Positions 31,091-43,400 are shown, counted from the first letter of the stretch. The stretch: 64,000 nucleotides of DNA from Prasinococcaceae sp. CCMP 1430 (GCA_013416795.1 RQSC01000025.1:346328-410327); one strand, 5' to 3'. Translations and numbers: made by a program. Notes: a model not told the origin generated them from the sequence alone.

Positions 31091-34000
31091 ATGAGCACGC
31101 TCAGTGCCTCGGGCGCCAAGGTCGTCGCACAGCTGATGCGCCTTGCGAAGGCGAACCCGGCACTCGCTGTTGGGTCACTCGCGCTGCTGTGGCCTGCGCT
31201 CAGTGTCGCGAGCGTGAGCTTCGTGCTCCTCCTGCCGCTGCTCATCCCGGCATCCGTCATCGCTCTTGCCGGCATCGTATTCTACAAGTACGTGGGCGCA
31301 GGCAATGCACACACTGCAACGCCGGCGCCAGAGGCGAAGGAGCAGGCACCTGCCGCAACCGCCGCGGCGAGCAGCGATGACCTGCCGCCAGCGCCGAAGG
31401 AGCAAGCACCTGCCGCACCCACTGCGGCAAGCAGCGAAGACCTCCCGCCGGTGCCCGTGTACAAGCAGTGGGTCGACCCCATCCCCGAGAACGAGACGTT
31501 CGACCAGCTCCGCAAGATCATGGACGAGCGCATCATCGTGATTGACGGCGCGATGGGCACGTCTGTGCAGAAGTACAAACTGGAGGAGGAGGACTACTGC
31601 GGCACGCTGTATCCCGACCACTCGGTGGACCTGAAAGGAAACAACGACCTGCTGGTGCTCACCCGCCCGGACGTCATCGAGGAGATCCACAACAACTTTC
31701 TCGAGGCGGGTGCGGACATCATTGAGACAAACACCTTCAACGGCACGTTCATCTCGCAGGGCGACTACAACATGGACACGTACGACGAGGTGTTCGCGAT
31801 CAACAAGGGCGCGGCCGAGCTGGCGAAGAAGTGCACGACTGCGTGGACCCAGAAGGACCCGTCGAGGCCGCGCTTCACCGCCGGTGCCATCGGGCCCACC
31901 AACAAGACTCTGTCGGTGTCGCCGTCGGTGGAGAACCCGGCGTTCCGCGGCTGCACGTGGGACGAGGTGGTGAAGGCGTACTACGAGCAGTGCGAGGGCC
32001 TCATGGCCGGCGGCGTTGACCTGTTCTTGGTGGAGACCATCTTCGACACGCTGAACGCCAAGGCCGCGCTGTTCGCCATCGACAAGTTCTTCGCTGACAA
32101 GAAGTGCAGGATTCCCGTGTTCGTGTCAGGCACCATCGTGGACAACTCGGGGCGCACGCTCTCCGGCCAGACCAACGAGGCGTTCTGGAACTCGCTGGCG
32201 CACAGCAAGCCGCTGGCGATCGGCCTGAACTGCGCGCTCGGCGCAGACGACATGAAGCCGTACGTCGAGAACCTGAGCAGCTGCGCGGACTGCTACGTCT
32301 TCTGCTACCCCAACGCGGGCCTGCCCAACGCGATGGGTGGTTATGACCAGAAAGGTGACGAGTTCGCCGAGGAGATCCGCCCCTTCATGGAGGCCGGCAT
32401 CCTCAACGGCATCGGCGGCTGCTGCGGCACCTCTTTCGAGCACATCAAGGCCGTCGCGGACATGGCCAAGGAGTATCAGCCGCGCGCGTGCCACGCCGTC
32501 AAGTCGCTCATGCGCCTGTCCGGCCTCGAGCCGCTGAACTACGAGCCGTGCCTGAGCAACATGCGCTCCACTTTCCTGAACGTGGGCGAGCGTTGCAACG
32601 TGGCGGGCTCGAGCATCTTCAAGAAGGCCATCGTGGACGGCAACTGGGACAAGGCACTGTCCATCGCCGTGAAGCAGGTCGACGCGGGTGCGGACGTTGT
32701 CGACATCAACGTCGACGACGGGCTGATCGAGCCCATCGGCGCGATGACCAAGTTCGTCAACCTGCTGGTGTCGGATCCCGAGGCCTCCAAGATGCCCTTC
32801 ATGATCGATTCGTCCAAGTTCCACGTGGTTGAGTGCGGCGTCAAGTGCTGCCAGGGCAAGTCCATCGTCAACTCGATCTCGCTCAAGGAGGGCGAGGAGG
32901 CGTTCATCAAGAACGCCAGGATGGTGAAAGCGTTTGGCTCGGCGGTGGTAGTGATGGCGTTCGACGAGAACGGTCAGGCCGCGACCTGCAAGGAGAAGGT
33001 GTCGATGTGCCAGCGCGCGTACAAGATCCTCGTGGAGGAGGTCGGCTTCAACGCGCAGGACATCGTGTTCGACCCGAACATCCTGACGATTGGCACGGGC
33101 ATGGCGGAGCACAACGACTACGCGGTGGACTTCATCAACGCCACGCGCGAGATCAAGCGCACCTGCCCGGGCTGCAAGATCTCTGGCGGCGTGTCCAACC
33201 TGGCTTTCAGCTTCCGTGGCAACGAGCCGGTGCGCCGCGCGTGCCACAGCGTGTTCCTGCACTACGCCTGTGCCGCGGGCATGGACATGGGCATCGTCAA
33301 CGCCGCCCACTGCATCGAGGACAAGTACGAGAACATCGACAAGGAGCTGCTCGGCTACGTGGAGGACCTCGTGCTCAATCGCTGCGACAACGCGACCGAG
33401 CGCATGCTCGAGTACGCCGCCACGCTCGACCCCAAGTCCAAGCCGTGCGCTCTGCGCAAGAAGGATGAGCACAAGGCCTTCGTCGCTGCTCCCAAGATCA
33501 ACGAGCACGGCGTCGACCGTATCGCCGAGCCCGATGCGAGCACGCTCGTCCCGGTGCCCGTGTACAAGCAGTGGGTCGACCCCATCCCCGAGAACGAGAC
33601 GTTCGACCAGCTCCGCAAGATCATGGACGAGCGCATCATCGTGATTGACGGCGCGATGGGCACGTCTGTGCAGAAGTACAAACTGGAGGAGGAGGACTAC
33701 TGCGGCACGCTGTATCCCGACCACTCGGTGGACCTGAAAGGAAACAACGACCTGCTGGTGCTCACCCGCCCGGACGTCATCGAGGAGATCCACAACAACT
33801 TTCTCGAGGCGGGTGCGGACATCATTGAGACAAACACCTTCAACGGCACGTTCATCTCGCAGGGCGACTACAACATGGACACGTACGACGAGGTGTTCGC
33901 GATCAACAAGGGCGCGGCCGAGCTGGCGAAGAAGTGCACGACTGCGTGGACCCAGAAGGACCCGTCGAGGCCGCGCTTCACCGCCGGTGCCATCGGGCCC

Positions 34001-37000
34001 ACCAACAAGACTCTGTCGGTGTCGCCGTCGGTGGAGAACCCGGCGTTCCGCGGCTGCACGTGGGACGAGGTGGTGAAGGCGTACTACGAGCAGTGCGAGG
34101 GCCTCATGGCCGGCGGCGTTGACCTGTTCTTGGTGGAGACCATCTTCGACACGCTGAACGCCAAGGCCGCGCTGTTCGCCATCGACAAGTTCTTCGCTGA
34201 CAAGAAGTGCAGGATTCCCGTGTTCGTGTCAGGCACCATCGTGGACAACTCGGGGCGCACGCTCTCCGGCCAGACCAACGAGGCGTTCTGGAACTCGCTG
34301 GCGCACAGCAAGCCGCTGGCGATCGGCCTGAACTGCGCGCTCGGCGCAGACGACATGAAGCCGTACGTCGAGAACCTGAGCAGCTGCGCGGACTGCTACG
34401 TCTTCTGCTACCCCAACGCGGGCCTGCCCAACGCGATGGGTGGTTATGACCAGAAAGGTGACGAGTTCGCCGAGGAGATCCGCCCCTTCATGGAGGCCGG
34501 CATCCTCAACGGCATCGGCGGCTGCTGCGGCACCTCTTTCGAGCACATCAAGGCCGTCGCGGACATGGCCAAGGAGTATCAGCCGCGCGCGTGCCACGCC
34601 GTCAAGTCGCTCATGCGCCTGTCCGGCCTCGAGCCGCTGAACTACGAGCCGTGCCTGAGCAACATGCGCTCCACTTTCCTGAACGTGGGCGAGCGTTGCA
34701 ACGTGGCGGGCTCGAGCATCTTCAAGAAGGCCATCGTGGACGGCAACTGGGACAAGGCACTGTCCATCGCCGTGAAGCAGGTCGACGCGGGTGCGGACGT
34801 TGTCGACATCAACGTCGACGACGGGCTGATCGAGCCCATCGGCGCGATGACCAAGTTCGTCAACCTGCTGGTGTCGGATCCCGAGGCCTCCAAGATGCCC
34901 TTCATGATCGATTCGTCCAAGTTCCACGTGGTTGAGTGCGGCGTCAAGTGCTGCCAGGGCAAGTCCATCGTCAACTCGATCTCGCTCAAGGAGGGCGAGG
35001 AGGCGTTCATCAAGAACGCCAGGATGGTGAAAGCGTTTGGCTCGGCGGTGGTAGTGATGGCGTTCGACGAGAACGGTCAGGCCGCGACCTGCAAGGAGAA
35101 GGTGTCGATGTGCCAGCGCGCGTACAAGATCCTCGTGGAGGAGGTCGGCTTCAACGCGCAGGACATCGTGTTCGACCCGAACATCCTGACGATTGGCACG
35201 GGCATGGCGGAGCACAACGACTACGCGGTGGACTTCATCAACGCCACGCGCGAGATCAAGCGCACCTGCCCGGGCTGCAAGATCTCTGGCGGCGTGTCCA
35301 ACCTGGCTTTCAGCTTCCGTGGCAACGAGCCGGTGCGCCGCGCGTGCCACAGCGTGTTCCTGCACTACGCCTGTGCCGCGGGCATGGACATGGGCATCGT
35401 CAACGCCGCCCACTGCATCGAGGACAAGTACGAGAACATCGACAAGGAGCTGCTCGGCTACGTGGAGGACCTCGTGCTCAATCGCTGCGACAACGCGACC
35501 GAGCGCATGCTCGAGTACGCCGCCACGCTCGACCCCAAGTCCAAGCCGTGCGCTCTGCGCAAGAAGGGTGACGTAGTGGAGAAGGTCGTGGAGAAGGGCT
35601 CGTCATGGCGTGACAAGTCCGTGCAGGACCGCCTGAGCCACTCCCTTGTGAAGGGCATCGACGAGTTTGTCGTGCGCGACACCGAGGAGGCGCGCACGTG
35701 CGGCCTTTACCCGCGCCCGCTGCACGTCATCGAGGGCCCGCTCATGGACGGCATGAGCACCGTCGGCGACCTCTTCGGCGCGGGCAAGATGTTCCTGCCG
35801 CAGGTGATCAAGTCGGCGCGCGTGATGAAGAAGGCCGTGGCGCACTTGATCCCCTTCATGGAGGAGGAGAAGCGGTTGATGGCCGAGCAGGAGGGCATTG
35901 ACGCCGACGCCGACAACTCTGTGGGCACCTTTGTGATTGCCACCGTCAAGGGTGACGTGCACGACATCGGCAAGAACATCGTGGCGGTGGTGCTGGGCTG
36001 CAACAACTGGAAAGTGATCGACCTCGGCGTGATGTGCTCGTGCCAGTCCATCCTCGACGCGTGCAAGGAGCACAACGCGGACATTCTGGGCCTCAGCGGC
36101 CTTATCACTCCTTCGCTGGACGAGATGGTCACCGTTGCCAAGGAGATGGAGAAGGCGGGCTTCAAGATCCCGCTTCTCGTGGGCGGCGCAACCACCAGCC
36201 GCATGCATACGGCGGTCAAGCTGACCCCCCAGTACAGCGGACCGACCGTGCACGTGCTCGACGCCTCGCGTGCGGTGCCGGTGTGCTCGTCACTCATTGA
36301 CGAGAAGCAGTACGCCGAATTTGTCGAGGACACGCGCGAGACGTACAAGGAGATGCGCGAGGAGTTCTACGCCGGCCTCGAGGACCGCAAGTACGTTTCG
36401 CTCGAGCAGGCGCGCGCCAAGGCGCTCACGGTTGACTTTACCACGCCCGAGAACACGCCGGTGACGCCCAAGCAGCTGGGCGTCCACGTCCTGCGCGACT
36501 TTCCCATCGAGGAGGTGGTCGATTACATCGACTGGAACCCCTTCTTCCAGGTGTGGCAGCTGCGCGGCCGCTATCCGAACCGTGGCTATCCCAAGATCTT
36601 CAACGACGAGACTGTCGGTGCCGAGGCGAAGAAGCTCTTCGACGACGCACAGACCATGCTCAAAGACATCATCGCGCACAAGAAGCTTTCGCTGCGCGGC
36701 GTGCTCGGCCTCTTCCCGGCCAACTCCGTCGGTGACGACATCGAGGTGTACGCCGAAGACGGCGAGCGCGGTGCGCCCCGGGCGAGCTTCTACACCCTGC
36801 GCGAACAGGCCGAGAAGGAGAACACCAGCGAGCCCTACCTTGCGCTGGCGGACTTTGTGGCTCCGAAGGAGAGCGGCGTGAAAGATTACGTGGGCGCGTT
36901 CGTCACATCGGCCGGCTTCGGCCTCGAGGAGATGACCAAGGCGTTTAAGGCGGACAACGATGACTACAGCTACATCCTCGCTGAAGCGCTCGCGGACCGT

Positions 37001-37399
37001 CTGGCGGAGGCCTTCGCCGAGGTGGTGCACATCAAGATTCGCAAGGAGTACTGGGGATATGCGCCCGATGAGGACCTGTCGCCCGACGACCTTCTCAAGG
37101 TTAAGTACGACGGCATCCGCCCGGCGCCGGGCTATCCGTCGCAGCCCGACCACACGGAGAAGAACACCATGTGGGAGCTCATGAAGGTCGCCGAGGAGAC
37201 CGACGTGACGCTCACCGAGTCGCTCGCCATGCTGCCGGCCGCCTCGGTGTCTGCGCTCGTGTTCGGCGGCAAGTGCTCGAAGTACTTCGCCGTTGGCAAG
37301 ATCACCGACGAACAGGTGCAGGACTACGCCGCGCGCAAGAAGATGGACGTCAAAGAGGTCGAGCGGTGGCTCGCGACGAGCCTCAACTATGAGCCTTGA
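31091..37399 (+). CDS. METH: Cobalamin-dependent methionine synthase with duplicated catalytic modules and N-terminal hydrophobic segment
   Basis: Single exon, 2,102 aa; the usual MetH length is about 1,230. The frame is open to 30986, but the first ATG is 31091. Order: N-terminal leader, hydrophobic segment (about 38-75, [20 protein letters not shown]), Ala/Pro linker with two KEQAPAA...DLPP units, then [homocysteine domain + pterin domain] twice (about 120-792 and 821-1493) separated by a unique 29-residue linker. Then come the cap and B12 domain ([10 protein letters not shown] near 1620, His ligand motif DxHxxG) and the AdoMet-activation domain ([12 protein letters not shown] near 2010). 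Both copies keep the zinc-ligand motifs GLNCALG and GGCCGT, and the folate motifs [12 protein letters not shown] and [12 protein letters not shown]. It transfers methyl from methyl-tetrahydrofolate to homocysteine. Only one B12 and one reactivation domain serve two catalytic pairs. Confidence 0.92.
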   Translation: MSTLSASGAKVVAQLMRLAKANPALAVGSLALLWPALSVASVSFVLLLPLLIPASVIALAGIVFYKYVGAGNAHTATPAPEAKEQAPAATAAASSDDLPPAPKEQAPAAPTAASSEDLPPVPVYKQWVDPIPENETFDQLRKIMDERIIVIDGAMGTSVQKYKLEEEDYCGTLYPDHSVDLKGNNDLLVLTRPDVIEEIHNNFLEAGADIIETNTFNGTFISQGDYNMDTYDEVFAINKGAAELAKKCTTAWTQKDPSRPRFTAGAIGPTNKTLSVSPSVENPAFRGCTWDEVVKAYYEQCEGLMAGGVDLFLVETIFDTLNAKAALFAIDKFFADKKCRIPVFVSGTIVDNSGRTLSGQTNEAFWNSLAHSKPLAIGLNCALGADDMKPYVENLSSCADCYVFCYPNAGLPNAMGGYDQKGDEFAEEIRPFMEAGILNGIGGCCGTSFEHIKAVADMAKEYQPRACHAVKSLMRLSGLEPLNYEPCLSNMRSTFLNVGERCNVAGSSIFKKAIVDGNWDKALSIAVKQVDAGADVVDINVDDGLIEPIGAMTKFVNLLVSDPEASKMPFMIDSSKFHVVECGVKCCQGKSIVNSISLKEGEEAFIKNARMVKAFGSAVVVMAFDENGQAATCKEKVSMCQRAYKILVEEVGFNAQDIVFDPNILTIGTGMAEHNDYAVDFINATREIKRTCPGCKISGGVSNLAFSFRGNEPVRRACHSVFLHYACAAGMDMGIVNAAHCIEDKYENIDKELLGYVEDLVLNRCDNATERMLEYAATLDPKSKPCALRKKDEHKAFVAAPKINEHGVDRIAEPDASTLVPVPVYKQWVDPIPENETFDQLRKIMDERIIVIDGAMGTSVQKYKLEEEDYCGTLYPDHSVDLKGNNDLLVLTRPDVIEEIHNNFLEAGADIIETNTFNGTFISQGDYNMDTYDEVFAINKGAAELAKKCTTAWTQKDPSRPRFTAGAIGPTNKTLSVSPSVENPAFRGCTWDEVVKAYYEQCEGLMAGGVDLFLVETIFDTLNAKAALFAIDKFFADKKCRIPVFVSGTIVDNSGRTLSGQTNEAFWNSLAHSKPLAIGLNCALGADDMKPYVENLSSCADCYVFCYPNAGLPNAMGGYDQKGDEFAEEIRPFMEAGILNGIGGCCGTSFEHIKAVADMAKEYQPRACHAVKSLMRLSGLEPLNYEPCLSNMRSTFLNVGERCNVAGSSIFKKAIVDGNWDKALSIAVKQVDAGADVVDINVDDGLIEPIGAMTKFVNLLVSDPEASKMPFMIDSSKFHVVECGVKCCQGKSIVNSISLKEGEEAFIKNARMVKAFGSAVVVMAFDENGQAATCKEKVSMCQRAYKILVEEVGFNAQDIVFDPNILTIGTGMAEHNDYAVDFINATREIKRTCPGCKISGGVSNLAFSFRGNEPVRRACHSVFLHYACAAGMDMGIVNAAHCIEDKYENIDKELLGYVEDLVLNRCDNATERMLEYAATLDPKSKPCALRKKGDVVEKVVEKGSSWRDKSVQDRLSHSLVKGIDEFVVRDTEEARTCGLYPRPLHVIEGPLMDGMSTVGDLFGAGKMFLPQVIKSARVMKKAVAHLIPFMEEEKRLMAEQEGIDADADNSVGTFVIATVKGDVHDIGKNIVAVVLGCNNWKVIDLGVMCSCQSILDACKEHNADILGLSGLITPSLDEMVTVAKEMEKAGFKIPLLVGGATTSRMHTAVKLTPQYSGPTVHVLDASRAVPVCSSLIDEKQYAEFVEDTRETYKEMREEFYAGLEDRKYVSLEQARAKALTVDFTTPENTPVTPKQLGVHVLRDFPIEEVVDYIDWNPFFQVWQLRGRYPNRGYPKIFNDETVGAEAKKLFDDAQTMLKDIIAHKKLSLRGVLGLFPANSVGDDIEVYAEDGERGAPRASFYTLREQAEKENTSEPYLALADFVAPKESGVKDYVGAFVTSAGFGLEEMTKAFKADNDDYSYILAEALADRLAEAFAEVVHIKIRKEYWGYAPDEDLSPDDLLKVKYDGIRPAPGYPSQPDHTEKNTMWELMKVAEETDVTLTESLAMLPAASVSALVFGGKCSKYFAVGKITDEQVQDYAARKKMDVKEVERWLATSLNYEP
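31448..33464 (+). repeat. Methionine synthase module duplication, copy 1
   Basis: 2,017 bp that reappear, identical as far as I can read, at 33551-35567 (offset 2,103 bp, 701 codons). Encodes one homocysteine and one pterin domain. Confidence 0.9.
33551..35567 (+). repeat. Methionine synthase module duplication, copy 2
   Basis: Second copy of the 2,017-bp unit. It is followed by the natural continuation into the cap/B12 domain, while copy 1 is followed by an unrelated 86-bp linker (33465-33550). Confidence 0.9.
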
Positions 37400-37507
37400 G
37401 ATGGTGGTAGTTGTCCCTGTCTTTCAGCGAGGTGGAGATGTGCGTCGTCCGCCGGGTGTCTTCTGTCGTGGTCGGGTTCCGCGCGAAGCTTATTCTTTGG
37501 TGGCTTG

Positions 37508-37512
37508 TGTAA
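37508..37512 (+). terminator. Putative poly(A) signal TGTAA (MetH gene)
   Basis: TGTAA 109 nt after the MetH stop, in a T-rich 3' region. Confidence 0.5.
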
Positions 37513-37584
37513 GATTTGTTACAGTCTGTTCTACGAATCTGTGTCGTGCTCGTGTTCGTGTGGGCGGGCGGGCGGGCACTTTGT

Positions 37585-37589
37585 TTACA
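37585..37589 (-). terminator. Putative poly(A) signal TGTAA (U-box gene)
   Basis: TGTAA on the minus strand, 133 nt past the stop at 37722. Confidence 0.5.
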
Positions 37590-37721
37590 CACATAGCTAA
37601 GATGCCAGCGATTCTCTCCCTAGTAGTCACCTGGCGAAGGGCGCGTCGGTCACGAGAGAACGCGCCCTGTGCGCACTGTCCGCGGGGGCAAGCAACGCCA
37701 CGCACGTGAAAGACTTGGCAG

Positions 37722-39102
37722 CTAGACCGGGCACTCGCCGAGCGGGGCGTGCTCGTGCTGGCAGAATCCCTCGTGCACTCCTTCAAGCTCTGATTCAGCC
37801 GCGACGGCCTCAAGGAAAGCCTGCACCACCTTGACGATCTGTTTGTGCTCATCGACCCTGCCTGTGGCGAAGGTCACGGCATCAGCTACGGATGAGCCCG
37901 ACGATCTCACCTGAATAATCCCGTCGTGCGGGGCCCAGAACGGAGTATTATTAGGAGATTTGAGCAGGTGTGGTTGATCGGTGCGCGGGATGTACCAGTC
38001 AGGTCATTTTCATCCAGCCACACTATGCGCGTGCGCTCGCGCACGCGCGCACACGAACGCGCAGTGCGTACGCTCGCTCACCTCAACCATGCCCGGCACT
38101 GCGTGGACTTCCGGGTGCGCGCCCAGCTCGACGCTGCGCTCGTACACCTCGACTCCGGCCACCTCCCATGCCACTTGCGCGCTTCCCCCCGTGGCTCTGT
38201 CCATGGCGACCGTCAGCGTCGCCGTCGCCCCTGAAACCGAGGCCGCCTCGGTGCCAGCGGCCGTCGCCAGAGACGCCCCCGCCGCCCAGAAGGGCGCGGC
38301 GAACGCCACGAAGAGGAGCGGCGCGCCGCCGTCGAGCGACGACCACGTCCACGCCGCGACGGTGAGCAACCACGCCGCGCTAAGCCCGACCAGCGCGCCG
38401 GTCGCAGGCGTCGGATCGCGCGGCAGGGCAACCAAGCGCATTGTCCCGTTCCCGTATGTCTGCGAGTGGTCAACCTCGAGGTTGAATCTGCGCGGCAGGG
38501 GCACGAGCTCCCCGCGCGGGAGACCGCTCTCAAGCACGCCCCCCGGCGCCACCATGTACACGCTGCTGACGTCGGCGGCACCAGCGGCGGCGCCGTAAGC
38601 ATCCACATCAAAGCCTCTCGTGTCCGTGCCGTCACGAACGGCCTCCAGCGGGTGCAGCACGCCGATCAGGGCGGCGGACATCACCACCAGCAGCGCAGCA
38701 GCAGCACGGTGGGCGCTCAGGTTTTCGTCACGCACGTTGTCGTCGTCCTCCCAGTCGTCCGCTTGGCCAGGCTGGCCGAGAACGAGGTCCGCAGCCCACT
38801 CGGCAGCCTCTGCGGCTGAAAAGAATGACCTGTTTCGACGGTGTTGGTTGCGCCAACGAGCGCGGCCGCGCCTCCTCTTCCTGTGGTCCTTTCCAACGAT
38901 GACGTCGCCATGTGCTAGAGGGAAAAGGGGGGGTGGGGGGTGGGGGGAAGGGGGGGGGCGCCTGTGGGTCAGCATCGAGCGCGTGGGCTCGGCCACGCTT
39001 GTGGACGCGCGCTTGTCTGTGTGCGCCATGCATCGTCGCCCGTGGTGGAACTGGGGGGATATTTGCGAGGTGCTCTCGAGGGGGGGGAGGGGGGGGGGGG
39101 AA

Positions 39103-39137
<35 letters not shown>

Positions 39138-39693
39138 CTGTCGCCCGCCCCGGTCCCACCACAGCGGACGCCCTGGCGCCAGCGCCTGACGTCTGACGCC
39201 TGCACGCACCATCGTCGCTTTCTGAGCCCGAGTTTCCAGTGCTGCTTTCGCTACCCTCCGCTGGTGGGGGGACATCGTGCCCATCCCAACCTGGAGGTAC
39301 GAAGTCCGGGTGCTCGGAGAGGAAAGCCTGCACCTCCCTGCGCTTGTCCCAGTTGGTGTACACGCGCGTCGAGCGCAGCAGCCGGTTTGTGAACGGGTCG
39401 CGCAGCCGCCTTGGCCTCGCCGCGTGGCCGCGTCCCATGGCCTCGCCGCCCGCGTTCTCCTCCTCGGCGCCTCGCGCAGTGGCCAACGTGGCCCAAAACG
39501 ACTTGAGCGCCTCGCGCTCGTACGTCGTCCCTGACTCGGGCACGAACACAGGGTCGCGAAAGAGGCCGCGAGTCACCGGGCAGCAGAGGTGCTCTGGCTC
39601 AGTTGGCGACACGAGCGACACGCACTCCGTCGCCTCGGCCATGGGGGAGGCGAGGGGTCGGCGGCCCTTTGGGTCTGTCCGAGGGGGCGCCAT
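37722..39693 (-). CDS. U-box E3 ubiquitin ligase-like protein with transmembrane segments
   Basis: Three exons: 39210-39693, 38082-38914, 37722-37910 (introns 295 and 171 bp; donors GTGCGT and GTGAGC; phases 1 and 0). Product 501 aa. The N-terminal U-box starts HLCCPVTRGLFRDPVFVP, then TTYEREALKSFW, and closes with DPFTNRLLRSTRVY and KRREVQAFLSEHPDF after a Gly/Glu-rich insertion. Membrane spans in exon 2: AAAALLVVMSAALIGVL, ALVGLSAAWLLTVAAW and PLLFVAFAAPFWAAGASLA. A soluble loop of about 80 residues with an NGT sequon lies between the first two. The C-terminal exon is helical (QIVKVVQAFLEAVAAESELE). The U-box recruits ubiquitin-loaded E2, so this is a candidate membrane quality-control ligase. 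The first intron contains the long G run, so its length is uncertain. Confidence 0.7.
39080..39137. repeat. G-rich homopolymer tract inside U-box intron
   Basis: G runs broken by a few A; the last 35 nt are pure G. Length likely unreliable. Confidence 0.85.
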
Positions 39694-39712
39694 TGGGCAC
39701 CTCCAGCGGAGA

Positions 39713-39713
39713 T

Positions 39714-39751
<38 letters not shown>
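39713..39751. repeat. (TG)n(AG)n compound microsatellite
   Basis: About 13 TG units followed by about 7 AG units, just upstream of the U-box start. Confidence 0.9.
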
Positions 39752-39752
<1 letters not shown>

Positions 39753-39942
39753 TGGGTGGGGGTGGGGCAGGGATGTCTGCCTTTCCTCTTGCCTCGCCTC
39801 GGGCGTGTGCGTGCGTCTCTTTCTCGGCGCGGCGCGCGCCGCGCGCGCGCGCGCGCCGTGTGGCGAGCGTCGCACGTGCAGTGTGGCCGTTTCGTTTCGT
39901 GGAGGAGCGTGCGGCTGGGGGGCGTTGGTGGGTGGGTACGGG

Positions 39943-40310
39943 GCGCTCTACAGTGGGCTGTCCGCAGCCATCATGCGGCAGTGCACATACACGACCGCTC
40001 GCATGGGCGTCTTCAGGTCGCTGAGCGACTGGCGGTCGGAGAGCGCGCACGGCGGCGCAGCGCTGCCGGTGGCGGAGAAGGCGCTCTGCGGGCTCGCCGC
40101 CGGCTTCATCGGCGCCTTCGTCGGCACGCCGGCGGACCTGACGCTTGTGCGCATGCAGGCCGACGCCATGCGACCGGTAGCCGAGCGACGCAACTATCGC
40201 GGCGTCTTTGACGCGCTCGCCCGGGTCGTGCGCGAGGAGGGAGTCCTCAATCTCTGGCGAGGCTCTGGGCCGACCATCGCGCGCGGCATGGTGGTCAACA
40301 TGGCCCATCT
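39943..40310 (+). CDS. Fragment of a mitochondrial 2-oxoglutarate/malate-type carrier (SLC25A11-like)
   Basis: About 122 codons of clear carrier sequence: ALYSGLSAAIMRQCTYTTAR, then EKALCGLAAGFIGAFVGTPA with PADLTLVRMQADAMRP (second carrier signature), then YRGVFDALARVVREEGVLNL and WRGSGPTIARGMVVNMA. This matches the middle third of oxoglutarate carriers, including the RQ-TYTT-R block. The frame stops at an N (40311). The first repeat with its PMDLVKTRMQ-type signature and the third repeat are missing: upstream lies the opposite-strand U-box gene, and downstream the eIF3c gene. Either the assembly collapsed here or this is a broken copy. No acceptor site is obvious at its left end. Confidence 0.7.
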
Positions 40311-40484
40311 CNTCCGACCGCGCGCGGGGGGTGGCGCACGATCGGCGCGCAGGGGTGGGTGGGTGGGCGGGTGGGGTGGGGTGGGGTGGGGTGGGTGTCG
40401 CCAAACGGTGCGCGTCTGACGGCGCGTGTCGGCCACAACTGGACAGGAGGCCGCCCCCTGGCCCCGCCCCACCTCGTGGGCACC

Positions 40485-43400
40485 ATGTCGAAGTTCTTCG
40501 GCGGCGGCTCCGACTCCGACTCCGACTCCGAGCTCGAGTCGTCATCCGAGGAGGAGTTTGAGTCCGGATCCGAGCTCGAGTCGTCCGAGGAGGAGTCGTC
40601 ATCCGATGACGAGGCCAACACGTTCCTTGCGTCGGACTCGGACGACAGCTCGAGCGACGACGACCGGCGCGTCGTGCGCTCTGCCAAGGACAAGCGCTTC
40701 GACCAGCTGCGCGCTGCATGCGACGCGCTTACGCCGATGACCAAGAACAACGACTGGATCGCACTGCTGGTACGTACAGTGGCATGCATGAGCATGCGTT
40801 GTGCGCGCAGCAGATCTGTGGGGAGGGCGGCGATCGCTGTGTGCGATCCGAGTGAGAGGAGGCCGTGCCGCATCCCCCACTGTTGGGCTGTTGCCGGAGG
40901 GCGGGGGGGAGCTGTGTGTGTGTTTGCGCTCTGTGCTGTACAGCCCGCGCCGAAGCGTGCAGAGACCGCGCAGTGCCGGCGACGAGGGGCGTTGGGGTGC
41001 TCGAGCGCATTGAGTTCCCACCCCAGGGCAACGCCTCCTCTTCTGTCTTGCTGCGCAGGGGCGTAGCCGCAAAGCGCGCGTGTGCTGCCCTGCTCATTCT
41101 GAATCGCTTTCCTCGCGATTTTTTTTTTTTGGCGAAGGGCTTTCCGCCCGCCGCCGTCGGGCGCGCGCGCGCCTCTTGTGAGGGTGCGCTCAGGCCGCAG
41201 GCCGCGCGCGCCCGCGGGGGGTGTTTTGGGGGGCACTCTGAGACACGTGGGCGCCTCCTTACCCCCGGCTGCGCACGTTCAGGTCGTGGGGTCCGCGCGG
41301 AGGGCGCGCGGCTGGGTCCCCTCGCGCGCGCCGCGTGACCTGCGCGACCGAAAAATCCGCCGATTTTTTTTAATGCGCTCTGACGAATTGGCGGTGTGCA
41401 CCGCATCATCTCCTCATACCACCCACGCGGATCGCAGGGCGGATTCGACAAGATGAACACCCAGCTTGACAAGACCATGCGCGTGGTGCAGGGGCAGAAG
41501 AAGACTCCGCGGTTTTACATCAAGACGCTGGTCATGCTCGAGGACTTCCTGGCCGCCACGATGGCCAACAAGGAGGCCAAGAAGAAAATGTCGTCCACCA
41601 ACTCGAAGGCGCTGAACGCGATGCGCCAGCGCCTGAAGAAGCACAACGTCGGGTACGAGGCCGACATTGCGACTTTCCGCGAGAATCCGGTCGCAACCGA
41701 TGATGAGGAGAGCGAGAGCGAGAGTGAGGAGGAGAGCGAAGACGAGAACGTCGATGAAGAGGAGGAGCCTGAGGTCGAGGACGAGGCCGACAAGGGCAAG
41801 TCCAAGTCGCAGAAGGCCTTCGACAAGGAGTTCACCAAGGACCCGAAGAAGGTGACCTACGCGATGGTCATGGCCAAGCTCGCGGAAATCTCGGCCAGCC
41901 GCGGCAAGAAGGGCGTCGACCGCCAGGAGCAGGTCGACCAGCTGTCGTACCTGGCGCGTGTGGCGAAGACGCCCGCGCAGGCCCTCGAGGTGATGACCGC
42001 AGTGGTGTCCGCGCAGTTCGACCTGACCCCCTCGATGGCCACGCACATGCCTGTTGAGGTGTGGAGGTCATGCGTGGCCAACCTGCATCAGATCTTCGCC
42101 ATCCTTGCCGCCTACCCCAAGATCAAGATGAGTGACTCAATCGACGAGTCGCTCCAGGAGAAGCACCGCCTGGACGACGACGGCGAGCTCAAGCCGCTCG
42201 AGGAGGGCGCCGAGGAGCCTGAGGTGCACGTGTCAGGCAACCTCGTGTCGTTCCTCGAGCGCCTCGACGACGAGCTCTTCAAGTCCCTCCAGTGCATCGA
42301 CCCGCACACCGTGCAATACATGGACCGCCTGCGCGATGAGCTTGTGTACATCTCGCTCGCCCAGGCCTCGATGGCCTACTGCAAGACGGTCGAGGACGGC
42401 CGCGCGCTGGCCCGGGTGCTCGTGCGCGTGCTCGAGCACATATACTACAAGACTGATGCCGTGTACTCGGCCACCGTGCGCATCCACGTGGAGATGACGA
42501 AGAAGGCTAGGGAGGAGGCCGCGGCCGCGAAGGAGGAGGCCATGAAGGCGGCCGAGGGGGCTGACGAGACCGATCCGGACGCGCCGGTTGTTCTGCCTGA
42601 GCCAGAGTGGTTCAAGGTCGACATGCTCGAGACAACCATGCCCGAGACCGTCTCGGCATTCGCGAAGCAGCTCGCTGCCACCATCTACAAGCTTGGCGAC
42701 GAACGCACCAAGGCGCGCTGCATGCTGTGTGAGATCTACTCGAAGGCGCTGGCGGGTGACTTCCACCGCGCGCGCGACCTGCTGCTCATGTCGCACATGC
42801 AAGAGAGCGTGCAGCACATGGATGTGGCCACGCAGATCCTCTTCAACCGCGCCATTGCGCAGCTCGGCCTTAGCGCCTTCCACGCCGGCCTCATCCGCGA
42901 GGCGCACTCGTGCCTGAGCGAGCTGTACATCGGTGGCCGTGTGAAGGAGCTGCTCGCCCAGGGCGTGCAGCTGCAGCGCTTCCACGAGCGTGATCCGGAG
43001 CGTGAGAAGTTGGAGAGGCGTAGGCAGATGCCCTTCCACATGCACATCAACCTGGAGCTGCTGGAGGCGGTGCATCTGATCTGCGCTATGCTGTTGGAGG
43101 TGGCCAACATGGCCATCCACTCGCATGACCTGCGCGGAAAGCTCTTCTCCAAGCCGCTGCGCAGGCTGCTCGACATCAACTCGCGCCAGCCCTTCACAGG
43201 CCCGCCCGAGAATGTGCGCGACCACGCAGTGGTCGCCACGCTGGCGCTGGCGAAGGGCGACTGGCAGACGGCGCTGGACATGCTTCTTGGCCTGAGCGCG
43301 TGGAACCTCGTCCCCGAGGGCCAGCGCGAGAAGACGCTGAGCATGCTGCAGGCCAAGGTGAAAGAGGAAGCGCTGCGCACGTACCTCCTCACGTACGCCA

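Larger units (their letters stand above)
37400..37721. other. Convergent 3' region of MetH and U-box genes
   Basis: Tail-to-tail spacer, AT-richer than its surroundings. Carries a TGTAA on each strand (listed separately); nothing coding supported. Confidence 0.4.

Noticed and set aside
32126-33793. Long minus-strand open frame (555 codons) opposite methionine synthase, repeated at 34229-35413
   Set aside because: It is the antisense shadow of a strongly conserved enzyme; GC-rich codon bias keeps the reverse frame open and its residues match no family.
38728-40719. One 663-codon minus frame merging U-box exon 1 with flanking DNA
   Set aside because: It reads through the G run, the TG microsatellite and the N; only the part from 39693 to 39210 shows U-box conservation.
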